Made by a program: the position numbers and the translations under genes. The notes beneath the pieces were generated by a model. That model ran no database searches. It saw only the letters and a list, made by a program, of their open reading frames with translations, and was not told the DNA's origin. This document shows, one piece after another, positions 1 to 8,135 of a stretch of DNA of 35,697 nucleotides. Position 1 is the stretch's first letter, and every line of letters starts with the position of its first letter. The stretch comes from an uncultured beta proteobacterium (lineage in GTDB: Bacteria > Pseudomonadota > Gammaproteobacteria > Burkholderiales > Burkholderiaceae_C): positions 1-35,697 of the forward strand of contig CAIVHU010000029.1 in assembly GCA_903905735.1 (NCBI GenBank). The letters are read 5' to 3'.

Positions 1-536
1 CTGGGCTCCAGCGCGTTGCGCGGGTCGCGCACATACTCAAAGCTCAGCCAGTAGGTCAGCACCACCACCATGCTGGTGGCGGTGGCCTCCATTTCGCGCG
101 AGTCGATCTGCAGCGCACCACTGCGGCGCATGCCGTCCAGCAGTGCCTTGATGGCCCGCGTCTTGTTTTTCAGGATCGACTGAAAGTGTGTTTCCAGGCG
201 GCGATTCTTGCTCAGCAGGTCGTTGAGGTCGCGGTACAAAAAGCGGTATTCCCAGATCAGTTCGAACAGCGTGTGCATGAAAAACCAGGCATCTTCCACA
301 TTGCGCACATCGTCGCCGGCGTTGAGCAGGTCGTTCAAGGCGCGCTCAAAGCGGTCAAACAGGGCGTTGATCAGCTCGTCTTTGGCCGGATAGTGGTAAT
401 ACAGGTTGCCGGGGCTGATGTTGAGCTCGGCCGAGATCAGCGTGGTGGAGACGTTTGGCTCGCCAAAGCGGTTGAACAGCGAGAGGGTGGTCTCCAGGAT
501 GCGCTCAGCGGTGCGCCGGGGCGCTTTTTTCACCAT
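1..536 (-). CDS. TetR/AcrR-family transcriptional regulator (C-terminus cut by window edge)
   Basis: I translated the reverse strand from the ATG at 536-534 to the window edge: 178 codons without a stop. The N-terminus has the usual TetR helix-turn-helix layout: RTAERILETTLSLFNRFGE, then a stretch ending in ISPGNLYYHYPAKDELI (about residues 8-58). The NLYYHY recognition-helix signature is typical of the family. The rest is helical and fits the ligand-binding domain; its last residues lie outside the window. The start codon overlaps the end of the upstream patatin gene (ATGGTGA shared), so the two are probably translated from one mRNA. Likely role: repressor of the patatin gene and itself, possibly responding to a lipid or acyl-CoA. 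The ligand is inference; the family call is firm. Confidence 0.88.
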   Translation of the reverse strand, partial: MVKKAPRRTAERILETTLSLFNRFGEPNVSTTLISAELNISPGNLYYHYPAKDELINALFDRFERALNDLLNAGDDVRNVEDAWFFMHTLFELIWEYRFLYRDLNDLLSKNRRLETHFQSILKNKTRAIKALLDGMRRSGALQIDSREMEATATSMVVVLTYWLSFEYVRDPRNALEP

Positions 537-1780
537 GTCGTTTTGCCCTGCAGTTCGGCGGTCTGGACGACCTGGTTCAGGTTGGCCATCAGGTTATGCA
601 GCTTGGTCAGCGCCCGGCCCACGCGCGCGGCGGGGTGGCGGGGTGCGCACAGGTGGCGGTGTTCGTCATTGAGCGCGGCATGGTTCAGGGTGATGCCGTG
701 GTAACCCAGCTTGGCGGCCAGATTGGTCTGGCGCGAGCGCAGCAACTGGCGCGTCTGCTGGTAGGCGTGCTCGGCCAAGTGGCGGCGCTGGCTGTAGCTG
801 AAGGTGTTGGCCAGGTACAGCTCGGGGTCGCGGTGGTTGGGCTCGATCAGCACAATGTCAGTGTTGGGGTAGGCCTGCTCGTAACTTTTCAGCCCCAGCA
901 GCAGCCGCGAGTGGATCAGTGAGCGGAAGGTCTGGCTCAGCACCGCTGGCAAGCCACCGTCGGCAATGTGCGGAATCGGCTCGGGCGCAGCCCAGGGCGT
1001 CGCCGACTCGCTGGCCAGCACCGGGTCGGACGCATCAAAGGGCACCAGCGGGTTCAGGCACAGCATCAGATCCACACCTTCGTCGAGCGCAATCGAGGCG
1101 TGCATGGTCTTGATCAGTGCGCCATCGACATAATACTGGCCTTCAATCTCCACCGGCGGAAACAGCCCCGGCAGCGCCGCGCTGGCCTGCACCGCCTTGG
1201 AGATCGGCACATGGTCCCAGCCCGGGCGGCCAAAGGCCACGGCGGTGCTGCTGTCCAGGTGGGTGGCCACCAGCGTCAGGCGGTTCTTGAGCTGGCGAAA
1301 ATCGTTGCTGCGACCGGGGCGCGAGAACAGCTTGGTGAGCTCCACATCAATCTGCGTGCTGGAAAAAATACCCGTGGGCAGGCTCGGGCTCAGGCGCTCC
1401 AGCGCCCGCATGAGCGACTTGCGCCCCAGCGTGCTGTGCCACGCGCCTTGGAGCAGCAGTTCAGGCAGCAGCAGCGAGCGTGAAAAAAACTCGGCAAACG
1501 CCGGTTTGAGCAGCCAGGCCGGGTCAAACGCCTCCGTCTGGTGTTTGCGGTCTTCAATGAACAGGGTAAACAACTGCATCGGTGTGATGCCGTTGGCCAG
1601 CCCGGCGGCAATAAACCCGCCTGCTGAGACACCCACATAGTGTTGCAGGCGGTTGAAGTGAATGCCGATCAGCGATTCCTGCAAGGCGCACAGCGCACCA
1701 ATCTCATAAATCGCCCCCAATGGCCCACCGCCCGCCATCGCCAAGGCAATCCTGGGAGAAGGCGGTGTGCTGCGTTTCAT
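530..1780 (-). CDS. Patatin-like phospholipase / lipid acyl hydrolase
   Basis: This 416-residue protein carries all patatin-family catalytic features: the Gly-rich oxyanion loop GGGPLGA (17-23), the nucleophile elbow GVSAGG with Ser52, and the dyad aspartate in YVDGA (Asp219). Patatins are cytosolic Ser-Asp hydrolases that release fatty acids from phospholipids or neutral lipids. No signal peptide is visible. It lies between a phasin gene and a TetR gene on the same strand and opposite a fatty acyl reductase, so a role in storage-lipid turnover is plausible, though that is inference. The start ATG at 1780 matches the family start, because the oxyanion loop is normally within 20 residues of the N-terminus. 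A palindrome at 1794-1805 sits just upstream. Confidence 0.9.
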   Translation of the reverse strand: MKRSTPPSPRIALAMAGGGPLGAIYEIGALCALQESLIGIHFNRLQHYVGVSAGGFIAAGLANGITPMQLFTLFIEDRKHQTEAFDPAWLLKPAFAEFFSRSLLLPELLLQGAWHSTLGRKSLMRALERLSPSLPTGIFSSTQIDVELTKLFSRPGRSNDFRQLKNRLTLVATHLDSSTAVAFGRPGWDHVPISKAVQASAALPGLFPPVEIEGQYYVDGALIKTMHASIALDEGVDLMLCLNPLVPFDASDPVLASESATPWAAPEPIPHIADGGLPAVLSQTFRSLIHSRLLLGLKSYEQAYPNTDIVLIEPNHRDPELYLANTFSYSQRRHLAEHAYQQTRQLLRSRQTNLAAKLGYHGITLNHAALNDEHRHLCAPRHPAARVGRALTKLHNLMANLNQVVQTAELQGKTTW

Positions 1781-1793
1781 GGGTCGTCAGTTT

Positions 1794-1805
1794 ACGACCG
1801 GTCGT
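1794..1805. promoter_or_regulatory. Perfect 12-bp palindrome, candidate TetR operator
   Basis: ACGACCGGTCGT is a perfect dyad located 13 bases upstream of the patatin start codon and directly after the phasin stop codon. TetR-family proteins typically bind short palindromes of this kind, and the TetR gene is the last gene of the same transcription unit, so autoregulation is the simplest model. The binding is inferred; only the palindrome is seen. Confidence 0.5.
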
Positions 1806-1806
1806 G

Positions 1807-2487
1807 CTATTTTGCGTCAGGGTTTACCTGAGTAGCGGGCGCTTCGGTGACGGCTACAGGCGCTACGGCTTTGCGGCGTGATGGTTTTTTGGCGGCGACC
1901 TTGGGCGCAGGGGCTTCTGCCAGTTTGGCGGCCGCTTTGGCTGCGGGCTTGGCAGCTGGTTTGGTGACCGTTTTTGCGGCTTCAGTAGGTTTGGCGGCGG
2001 CTTTGGCCGGTGCCTTGGCCTTGGCGGGCGTGAGTTTTTGCACGCTGGCGTTGAGCGCATCAATGCGGGCAATCAGCACATTGACGTCTTTGGCCGATGG
2101 CACGCCCATCTTGTTGAGCACCTTGGCCACGCGGTCTTCAAAAATGTTTTCCAGCTTGTCCCACTGGCCCGAAGCCTTGCTCGAGATATCTGTGGCCATG
2201 CTGGTCATCTTTTGGGTGGCTTCGTTGATCTTGTCCTCAGCGGCTGACTGGGTCTTGCGCTGAAAGCTCACGCCTTCCTTCACCAGCGCTTCAAAAGCCT
2301 TGGTGCCTTCGGTCTGCGCTTTGGTGAATGCGCCCAGACCAGCCTGCCAGATCTGCTGCGCCGAGTCCTTGACCGAGTTGCTCAACGGGTTGCCAGTCTT
2401 TTTGGTGGTGGCTTTTTTAGCCGGGGCGGCCTTTTTGGCCGCGACGGGTTTTTTGACGGGGGCAGTTTTGGTGAGTTTGGTGACCAT
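1807..2487 (-). CDS. Phasin, polyhydroxyalkanoate granule-associated protein
   Basis: From the ATG at 2487 this is 226 residues; GGAG lies 8 bases upstream, so I chose this over an upstream in-frame ATG that would add a hydrophobic, non-conserved 17-residue leader. The order is a Lys/Ala/Pro-rich N-terminal stretch, a helical amphipathic core (about 35-140, with VKDSAQQIWQAGLGAFTKAQ and a heptad-like region near VLNKMGVPSAKDV), and a long AKPA-type histone-H1-like tail. This matches the poly(hydroxyalkanoate) granule-associated phasin family. Phasins coat PHA granules in the cytoplasm and control their size; the basic tail may also bind DNA and help distribute granules at division (known for PhaM/PhaF-like proteins, not shown here). 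It is upstream of the patatin gene on the same strand. Confidence 0.88.
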   Translation of the reverse strand: MVTKLTKTAPVKKPVAAKKAAPAKKATTKKTGNPLSNSVKDSAQQIWQAGLGAFTKAQTEGTKAFEALVKEGVSFQRKTQSAAEDKINEATQKMTSMATDISSKASGQWDKLENIFEDRVAKVLNKMGVPSAKDVNVLIARIDALNASVQKLTPAKAKAPAKAAAKPTEAAKTVTKPAAKPAAKAAAKLAEAPAPKVAAKKPSRRKAVAPVAVTEAPATQVNPDAK

Positions 2488-2699
2488 GGGGTTCTCCGGG
2501 TAAAGACAAAGACAAAAGTGGAAGGCAACAGACTGCATGGCAATGAACCCTGCATGGGCGGCACTTTAGGATGCAATGCGCTCAAGATGTAGGTGCTGCT
2601 TCCTAATTTCAGCGTGTCGGCACTGCCAGGGCACGGGTTTACGCTGAAGCCAAGGGCTGCCAATCTGGACAAAAATGGCGGCCTATTCTGGAGGCATGT

Positions 2700-4697
2700 A
2701 TGCGCTATTTTGTGACGGGGGCAACCGGTTTTATCGGTAAACGGCTGGTGAAAAAGCTGCTGCAGCGCAAAGGCGCTTCTGTGTACTTTCTGATTCGCCA
2801 GGAAAGCGGCGACAAAGTCAAAGCGCTGCGCGAGTTTTGCGGTGCCAGCGCGGCGCGGCTGGTGCCAGTGGTGGGTGACCTGACGGCCAAAAAACTTGGT
2901 GTGTCTGCGGCTGACCTGAAGCAACTCAAAGGCCAGATAGACCACTTCTACCACCTGGCCGCCATTTACGACTTGGGTGCAGATGCCGACAGCCAGATCG
3001 CCGTGAACATCGACGGCACCCGTAACACGGTGGAACTGGCCAAGTCCATCGATGCCGGGCACTTTCACCACGTCTCATCCATCGCAGCCGCCGGCTTGTA
3101 CGAAGGCGTGTTCCGCGAAGACATGTTTGCCGAGGCCGAGAACTACGAGCACCCGTACTTCATGACCAAACACGAGTCTGAAAAGATCGTGCGCCAAGAG
3201 TGCAAGGTGCCCTGGTCGGTGTACCGCCCGGCCATGGTGGTGGGCGACAGCCAGACCGGCGAGATGGACAAGATTGATGGGCCGTATTACTTTTTCAAAC
3301 TCATCCAGCGCATGCGCCAACTGCTGCCGCCGTGGATGCCGTCGGTGGGGCTGGAAGGCGGGCGCATCAATATCGTGCCGGTGGACTTTGTGGTCGATGC
3401 GCTGGCCGCCATCAGCCACCAGAGTGGCATCACCCACAAGTGTTACCACCTGGTGGACCCGGTGGGCTACCGCGTGGGTGATGTGCTGGACATCTTCAGT
3501 AAAGCCGCGCACGCGCCCAAGATGAACCTGTTTGTCAACGCGGCCCTGTTCGGCTTCATCCCGCGCAGCGTCACCAAGGGCCTGATGGCGCTGGCCCCGG
3601 TGCGCCGGGTGCGCAACGCCATCATGACCGACCTGGGCCTCCCCGAGGACATGCTCACCTTTGTCAACTACCCCACGCGTTTTGACTGCCGCGACACCCT
3701 GGCCGCGCTCAAAGGCACGGGCGTAGCCTGCCCCAACCTCAAAGACTACGCCTGGCGCCTGTGGGACTACTGGGAGCGCCACTTGGACCCCGATTTGCAC
3801 ATTGACCGGTCCTTGCGAGGCACGGTGGGCGGCAAAGTGGTGCTGGTGACCGGTGGTTCTTCTGGCATCGGATTGGCTGCAGCCCAAAAGTTTGCTGAGG
3901 CAGGCGCTATCACCTTGATATGCGGGCGTGATCAGGACAAGCTGGATGCCGCCTGCGCCGAGGCCCACGACAAAGGCTACAAATTCATCGCCTATGCGGT
4001 CGATATTGCTGAGCAGGCGGCTTGCGAGGCTTTTGTGCAGCAGGTGACGGCCGAGCATGGCGGCGTGGACGTTTTGATCAACAACGCCGGCCGCTCCATC
4101 CGCCGCGCTATCGAGTCCAGCTACGACCGCTTTCACGACTACGAGCGCACCATGCAGCTCAACTACTTTGGCAGCCTGCGTGTCACCACCGGGTTTTTGC
4201 CCGGCATGGTGGCCAAACGCAAAGGCCATGTGGTCAACATCAGCAGCATCGGCGTGTTGACCAACGCCCCGCGTTTCAGCGCCTACGTGGCCAGCAAGGC
4301 CGCTCTGGACGCCTGGACGCGTTGCGCCAGCAGCGAATTTGCCGACCAGGGCGTGACCTTCACCACCATCAACATGCCACTGGTACGCACCCCCATGATC
4401 GCGCCCACCGGTCTGTACAACAATGTGCCCATGCTGGCCCCCGAAGAAGCTGCCGACATGATCGCCCAGGCCTGCATTTTCAAATCGGTGCGCGTGGCTA
4501 CCCGTCTGGGTATCTTCGGCCAGGTGTTACATGCGTTGGTGCCACGTGTGGCGCAGATCGTGATGAACACCACTTTCAGGATGTTCCCGGACTCGTCAGC
4601 GGCCAAGGGGGCGAAGGCGGGGGGCAAGTCGGTCAAGCCCAAACTGTCCGCAGAGGCGGTGGCGTTGCAGCAGATGATGCAGGGGATTCATTTTTAG
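2700..4697 (+). CDS. Two-domain fatty acyl-CoA reductase (Marinobacter FAR type)
   Basis: This 665-residue protein fuses two Rossmann-fold SDR domains. The N-terminal extended-SDR/NAD_binding_4-like domain (1-370) has TGATGFIG (6-13) and an active YxxxK (Tyr153, Lys157). The C-terminal classical SDR domain (about 380-665) has TGGSSGIG (384-391), NNAG, and a second YxxxK (Tyr529, Lys533). From memory, length, domain order and long conserved stretches such as ERTMQLNYFGS and NISSIGVLTNAPRFSAY agree with the Marinobacter reductases that convert fatty acyl-CoA or fatty aldehyde to fatty alcohol with NADPH. It is divergent from the phasin gene. GGAGG ends 5 bases before the ATG. Substrate is inferred from the family; a generic SDR fusion of other function remains possible. 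Confidence 0.8.
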   Translation: MRYFVTGATGFIGKRLVKKLLQRKGASVYFLIRQESGDKVKALREFCGASAARLVPVVGDLTAKKLGVSAADLKQLKGQIDHFYHLAAIYDLGADADSQIAVNIDGTRNTVELAKSIDAGHFHHVSSIAAAGLYEGVFREDMFAEAENYEHPYFMTKHESEKIVRQECKVPWSVYRPAMVVGDSQTGEMDKIDGPYYFFKLIQRMRQLLPPWMPSVGLEGGRINIVPVDFVVDALAAISHQSGITHKCYHLVDPVGYRVGDVLDIFSKAAHAPKMNLFVNAALFGFIPRSVTKGLMALAPVRRVRNAIMTDLGLPEDMLTFVNYPTRFDCRDTLAALKGTGVACPNLKDYAWRLWDYWERHLDPDLHIDRSLRGTVGGKVVLVTGGSSGIGLAAAQKFAEAGAITLICGRDQDKLDAACAEAHDKGYKFIAYAVDIAEQAACEAFVQQVTAEHGGVDVLINNAGRSIRRAIESSYDRFHDYERTMQLNYFGSLRVTTGFLPGMVAKRKGHVVNISSIGVLTNAPRFSAYVASKAALDAWTRCASSEFADQGVTFTTINMPLVRTPMIAPTGLYNNVPMLAPEEAADMIAQACIFKSVRVATRLGIFGQVLHALVPRVAQIVMNTTFRMFPDSSAAKGAKAGGKSVKPKLSAEAVALQQMMQGIHF

Positions 4698-4952
4698 ACG
4701 CTGCTGCTCAAGCATGGCTGGCCAATTGGCACTGGCATCATCGAAGGAGCCTGCCGCCACCTGGGCAAAGACCGCATGGATCTGAAAGGGGCACGCTGGA
4801 GTTTGAATGGTGCCGAAGCAGTATTGCAATCACGTGCTTTGCATTGCAGCGGCGACATTGAGTTGTATCTGCAATTCCACTTTGAGCAGGAGAAGATACG
4901 CAATTACGCTGGTCTACAAGCAGCCAATGAGAACTTCAAAATGGCTGCGTAG
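4698..4952 (+). pseudogene. C-terminal remnant of an ISKra4-type transposase
   Basis: Immediately after the reductase stop, and in the same frame, 84 codons read LLLKHGWPIGTGIIEGACRH, then KDRMDLKGARWSLNGAEAVL, then a tail ending in a TAG at 4950-4952. The G-x-IEGACRH-x-KDRM pattern followed by GARWS..GAEA.L..RAL is the characteristic C-terminus of ISKra4-family transposases. No start codon and no N-terminal two-thirds are present, so this is a dead fragment. It marks a past insertion whose left part was lost, with the boundary exactly at the reductase stop codon. Family call from motif memory. Confidence 0.7.
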
Positions 4953-5013
4953 CTGGATTTCTCGTGGCCGAAAAGAGCCGCACTCAAATCCTTTTTCCGC
5001 TACTGTCGCAGCC

Positions 5014-5670
5014 ATGCTTGGCGCACCGTTCACACAAACACCGGTTCAAGGCTCCTGTCTGGAGAAGCCTTTTGACCAAGTCTGGGTGATGCTGAGCAAA
5101 CGCGAGCATATCCAACTGGTGATGGATGCCAAGTACTGGAAGACAGCCCATCAGCGCGCAGTGGCCCGAGAACAATGGCTTGAACTGCAAAAGCACCAAT
5201 TGCTCGCAAGCTTGGCCCGGTACAAAGCCAAACTGCGCGGCGAGTTCGAACAAGCGCAAGACCTGCAGCGTCAAAGCCACCAGCAACAACTCCAACAAGG
5301 CGCACAACAAAGAGCCGACCTGCAAGCCCAACTCAACGAAGCACTAGCCCAAGTCCGTGATCTTCGCCAACGCGTATTTGGTCGCAAAAGCGAACGCAGC
5401 AAGGCAGGCGGTCAAGCGCAGAGCAAAGACTGTCACACCCCAAAGCCCCGAGGACAGCAACGTGGGCGACACGGACATGGGCGCACCACCCAAGCCGAGC
5501 TACCCCTGCGCCACGAAACCCGCGATCTGGCTAGCGCTCTCTGCCCCAAGCGCGGCTTGGACTTGCAGGCACTGTGCGGCGTTGAGGACTCCCGCGTGGT
5601 CGAGATTGAAGTCAAAGCCTATGCACATGACCACAACTGCAGATGGCTTGCATGGCGTGGTGTTCGGTAA
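5014..5670 (+). pseudogene. N-terminal fragment of an IS66-type transposase (TnpC-like)
   Basis: An open frame in which about residues 20-200 match the N-terminal part of IS66-type transposases: YWKTAHQRAVAREQW, a long Gln-rich coiled coil, then DLRQRVFGRKSERS, a GRHGHGRT linker, a degenerate zinc-binding motif, and VVEIEVKAY. The usual LCPKCGL motif reads LCPKRGL, so one Cys is lost. After about 5640 the similarity stops and the DDE catalytic core is absent. I therefore call it a truncated pseudogene. The open frame continues upstream to 4807, but that part runs out of frame through the ISKra4 remnant and is not IS66-like. Confidence 0.65.
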
Positions 5671-5793
5671 CTTCATGTTTCACGAGCGGCAAATCAAAAA
5701 CTTGACGGGTTTCGCTCACGTACGCAAAAAACAGCTCATGGTGGCACGCAGTGGAATTAGAAATTCATATGTGTGTGCTAGAATTTTTCCTAT
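5671..5793 (+). promoter_or_regulatory. Upstream region of the type I secretion operon
   Basis: This 123-base gap separates the transposase fragment from the secretion operon. It holds an extended -10-like TGCTAGAAT at 5776-5784 with no good -35. Its predicted transcription start would fall 1-3 bases before the ATG at 5794, implying a leaderless or nearly leaderless mRNA. No Shine-Dalgarno sequence is visible before that ATG. A TTGACG at 5702-5707 has no matching -10. A small inverted repeat GAATT-aga-AATTC lies at 5754-5766. All functional readings here are inference. Confidence 0.35.
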
Positions 5794-6396
5794 ATGAACA
5801 TTACGCTACGCATTCCATTAAACACCAACCCGGAGCAGTTGGCACGTTTGCACGCCTTGCAGGTGTCATTTGCCGGGGTGTGCAATGCACTGGCACCTGT
5901 GGTGCAACAAACCAAAGTCTGGAACCGGGTGGCGCTGCACCACCTCATGTACCGCAGTCTGCGTGAGCGCTTCCCCGAGATGGGTTCGCAAATGGTCTGC
6001 AATGCCATTTATTCGGTTTCGCGCACCTGTCGAGTGGTGTTTCAGCACCCGCAAAGCCCGTTAAATCTGGCGCAACTGGGTGACAAACCGTTGCCATTGC
6101 TGCGTTTTTCTGACAACTGTCCTGTCTATTTTGACCGTCATACCTTGAGCGTCAAAGACGGCAAGCTCTCCATGTACACGCTGGATGGCCGCATGCGTTT
6201 TGCACTGGCGCTGTCTGAAACTGATGAAACTACTTTCAATGAAAAAAAATTGCGCGAGATCGTTCTTTCGCTGCGCCCTATTGGCATTTATGAGCTGTCA
6301 TTCTTGTTCACCGAAGGGGAAGCAGATGCACCCGAACCCGTTTTGGCAGTCAATGCTGAAGTTCCAGAATACATCATGGTCGAGGAGGCCCAATGA
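5794..6396 (+). CDS. TnpB N-terminal-domain-like protein lacking the RuvC nuclease domain
   Basis: This 200-residue protein resembles, from memory, the N-terminal half of one branch of IS200/IS605 TnpB proteins: an opening T-L-x-I-x-L beta strand and N-x-EQ-x-x-L-x-x-L, then CNALAPV, LHHLMYRSLRERF, SQMVCNAIYSVS, a PVYFDRHTLSV strand and an LSMYTLDGR strand. TnpB then runs through a Leu/Tyr-rich strand into its first RuvC motif, roughly lGVDLG. Here the aligned segment reads VLAVNAE, so the aspartate is Asn and the protein stops 13 residues later. No RuvC or zinc finger follows. The stop overlaps the start of the first ABC transporter gene (ATGA), so it behaves as the first gene of the secretion operon, not debris. 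Function unknown; a nucleic-acid-binding regulator is one possibility. A chance or highly derived resemblance cannot be excluded without a profile search. Confidence 0.6.
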   Translation: MNITLRIPLNTNPEQLARLHALQVSFAGVCNALAPVVQQTKVWNRVALHHLMYRSLRERFPEMGSQMVCNAIYSVSRTCRVVFQHPQSPLNLAQLGDKPLPLLRFSDNCPVYFDRHTLSVKDGKLSMYTLDGRMRFALALSETDETTFNEKKLREIVLSLRPIGIYELSFLFTEGEADAPEPVLAVNAEVPEYIMVEEAQ

Positions 6397-8111
6397 GTAC
6401 CAATAAGCCGCCAACCGAGTTGCATCAGGCAATTACCGACTTAAAGCCATATTTTCTTCGTGCTGGTGGCTTTAGCCTGTTTGCCAGTCTGCTGGTGCTG
6501 GCTCCATCGGGATATATGTTGGAGGTTTACGACCGGGTGGTCAACAGCCGTAGTTACATGACGCTGGCCATGCTGACGTTGCTGGTGTTGGCCGCTTACG
6601 TGCTAATGGAACTGCTGGAGTGGGTGCGGTCGGAGGTGATGCACGAAGCCTCGCTGCAATTTGATAAGCAATTGAGTTCCCGCATATTTATGGCCATTTT
6701 TCAGGCCAACCTCAAGCGCATTCCAGGAGGATCAATCCAGCCAATGAACGACTTTCGCGTCATTCGCGACTTCATGCAGACACCAGTGGTACTGGCCTTG
6801 ATGGATGCGCCAGTATCGCTTGTGTTTCTGGTGCTGATCTTTTCCATGAGCCCGGTGCTTGGCTGGGCCGCTGTGATTGCCGCTATTTTGCAGACCTTTG
6901 TCGGCTGGCTCAATGAGCGTAGCACGCAACCGCCGTTGCTGGCGGCAAACCGCAATGCCATCATGGCCCAGCAATACGCCGATGGCACACTACGCAATGC
7001 CCAGGTCATTGAGTCAATGGGCATGTTGCGCGACATCCACCGGCGCTGGATTGAAAAACAGCGGGAGTTCCTTGCTTTGCAGGCCGAGGCATCTGAAAAC
7101 GGTGGCTTTTACCAAGCCGTATCCAAATTTTTACAAAATACGGTCAGTTCTCTGCTGCTAGGTTTAGGGGCATGGTTGCTATTGCGTAACGAACTTAGTG
7201 GTGGGGCTTCGTACATGATCGTCGCCTCCATTTTGGGCGGCAGGGTGCTGGCGCCGCTGATCCAGGTGGTGACGCAGTGGCAATCGGTGGTCAATGCGCG
7301 CGACGCATACACCCGCCTGGATGCACTGCTGGCTTCGGTGCCGGTCCGGCCCGCCAGCATGCCATTGCCTGCACCCCAAGGTGCCTTGCAGGTTGAAAAC
7401 CTGCTGGCCAGCGCCCCAGGTAGCCAGGTGCCTATCCTCAAGGGCTTGAATTTTGCACTGCAACCTGGTGAAGTGCTGGCTGTGGTGGGGCCGTCTGCAT
7501 CCGGCAAGACCACGCTGGCGCGCCTGCTGGTGGGGCTATGGTCGGCGGCCAGTGGCAAAGTTCGGCTTGATGGTGCTGATGTTTATTCATGGGAAAAAAA
7601 CGAGCTGGGTCCCCATATGGGCTATCTGCCGCAAGGCGTGGAACTGTTTGATGGCACGATTGCGGAAAATATCGCGCGCTTCGGCGTGTTGGACATGTCC
7701 AAGGTTGAGGTTGCCGCGCGCACAGTGGGTTTGCACGAGTTCATTCTGGCCTTACCCCAGGGCTATGACAGCCCGGTCGGGCGTGAAGGGGCCATACTTT
7801 CAGGTGGCCAGCGCCAGCGCGTAGCCTTGGCTCGGGCCTTGTATGGCAAGCCGTCATTCGTTGTGCTCGATGAGCCCAACTCCAGTTTGGACGAACAAGG
7901 TGACGCTGCCCTGGCCGCGGCCATCTCGCAAATGGCTGCGTCTGGCACCACCTTTGTTGTGATGACGCATCGCACCAGTGTACTCGCCGTGGCCAATAAG
8001 ATGCTGGTCATGCGCGATGGCCAGACGCAACTGTTTGGCCCCCGCGACGACGTGCTCAAAGCCCTGAACGAAGCCGCTGAAAAGGCGCGCCAAGGTGCTG
8101 TTGTTGCTTGA
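6393..8111 (+). CDS. Type I secretion ABC permease/ATPase, PrtD-like (first copy)
   Basis: This 572-residue inner-membrane exporter half has an N-terminal six-helix membrane domain (about 20-300) followed by an ABC ATPase. Walker A is GPSASGKTT (366-374), the signature LSGGQRQR begins at 469, Walker B VVLDE spans about 490-494, and an SSLDE D-loop and a THRTS switch histidine follow. All catalytic elements are intact. Size and the absence of an N-terminal peptidase-C39 domain fit the PrtD/RsaD/HasD class, which exports proteins with uncleaved C-terminal signals in one step with a fusion protein and a TolC-type channel. It starts inside the stop codon of the preceding gene and is followed after 24 bases by a second, related transporter gene. 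Confidence 0.93.
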   Translation: MSTNKPPTELHQAITDLKPYFLRAGGFSLFASLLVLAPSGYMLEVYDRVVNSRSYMTLAMLTLLVLAAYVLMELLEWVRSEVMHEASLQFDKQLSSRIFMAIFQANLKRIPGGSIQPMNDFRVIRDFMQTPVVLALMDAPVSLVFLVLIFSMSPVLGWAAVIAAILQTFVGWLNERSTQPPLLAANRNAIMAQQYADGTLRNAQVIESMGMLRDIHRRWIEKQREFLALQAEASENGGFYQAVSKFLQNTVSSLLLGLGAWLLLRNELSGGASYMIVASILGGRVLAPLIQVVTQWQSVVNARDAYTRLDALLASVPVRPASMPLPAPQGALQVENLLASAPGSQVPILKGLNFALQPGEVLAVVGPSASGKTTLARLLVGLWSAASGKVRLDGADVYSWEKNELGPHMGYLPQGVELFDGTIAENIARFGVLDMSKVEVAARTVGLHEFILALPQGYDSPVGREGAILSGGQRQRVALARALYGKPSFVVLDEPNSSLDEQGDAALAAAISQMAASGTTFVVMTHRTSVLAVANKMLVMRDGQTQLFGPRDDVLKALNEAAEKARQGAVVA

Positions 8112-8135
8112 GTCAACGCTACGAAACCACAAATT

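Noticed and set aside
186..1640. Several plus-strand open frames over the TetR and patatin region
   Set aside because: They are reverse-strand shadows; the minus-strand products have clear family motifs and the plus-strand ones have none.
3075..4229. Long open frame on the minus strand opposite the fatty acyl reductase
   Set aside because: His/Val/Gln-rich composition with no recognisable domain; it is the antisense shadow of a strongly conserved G+C-rich gene.
4807..5013. In-frame upstream extension of the IS66-type fragment
   Set aside because: It reads the ISKra4 remnant in the wrong frame; similarity to IS66 transposases begins only after about 5070.
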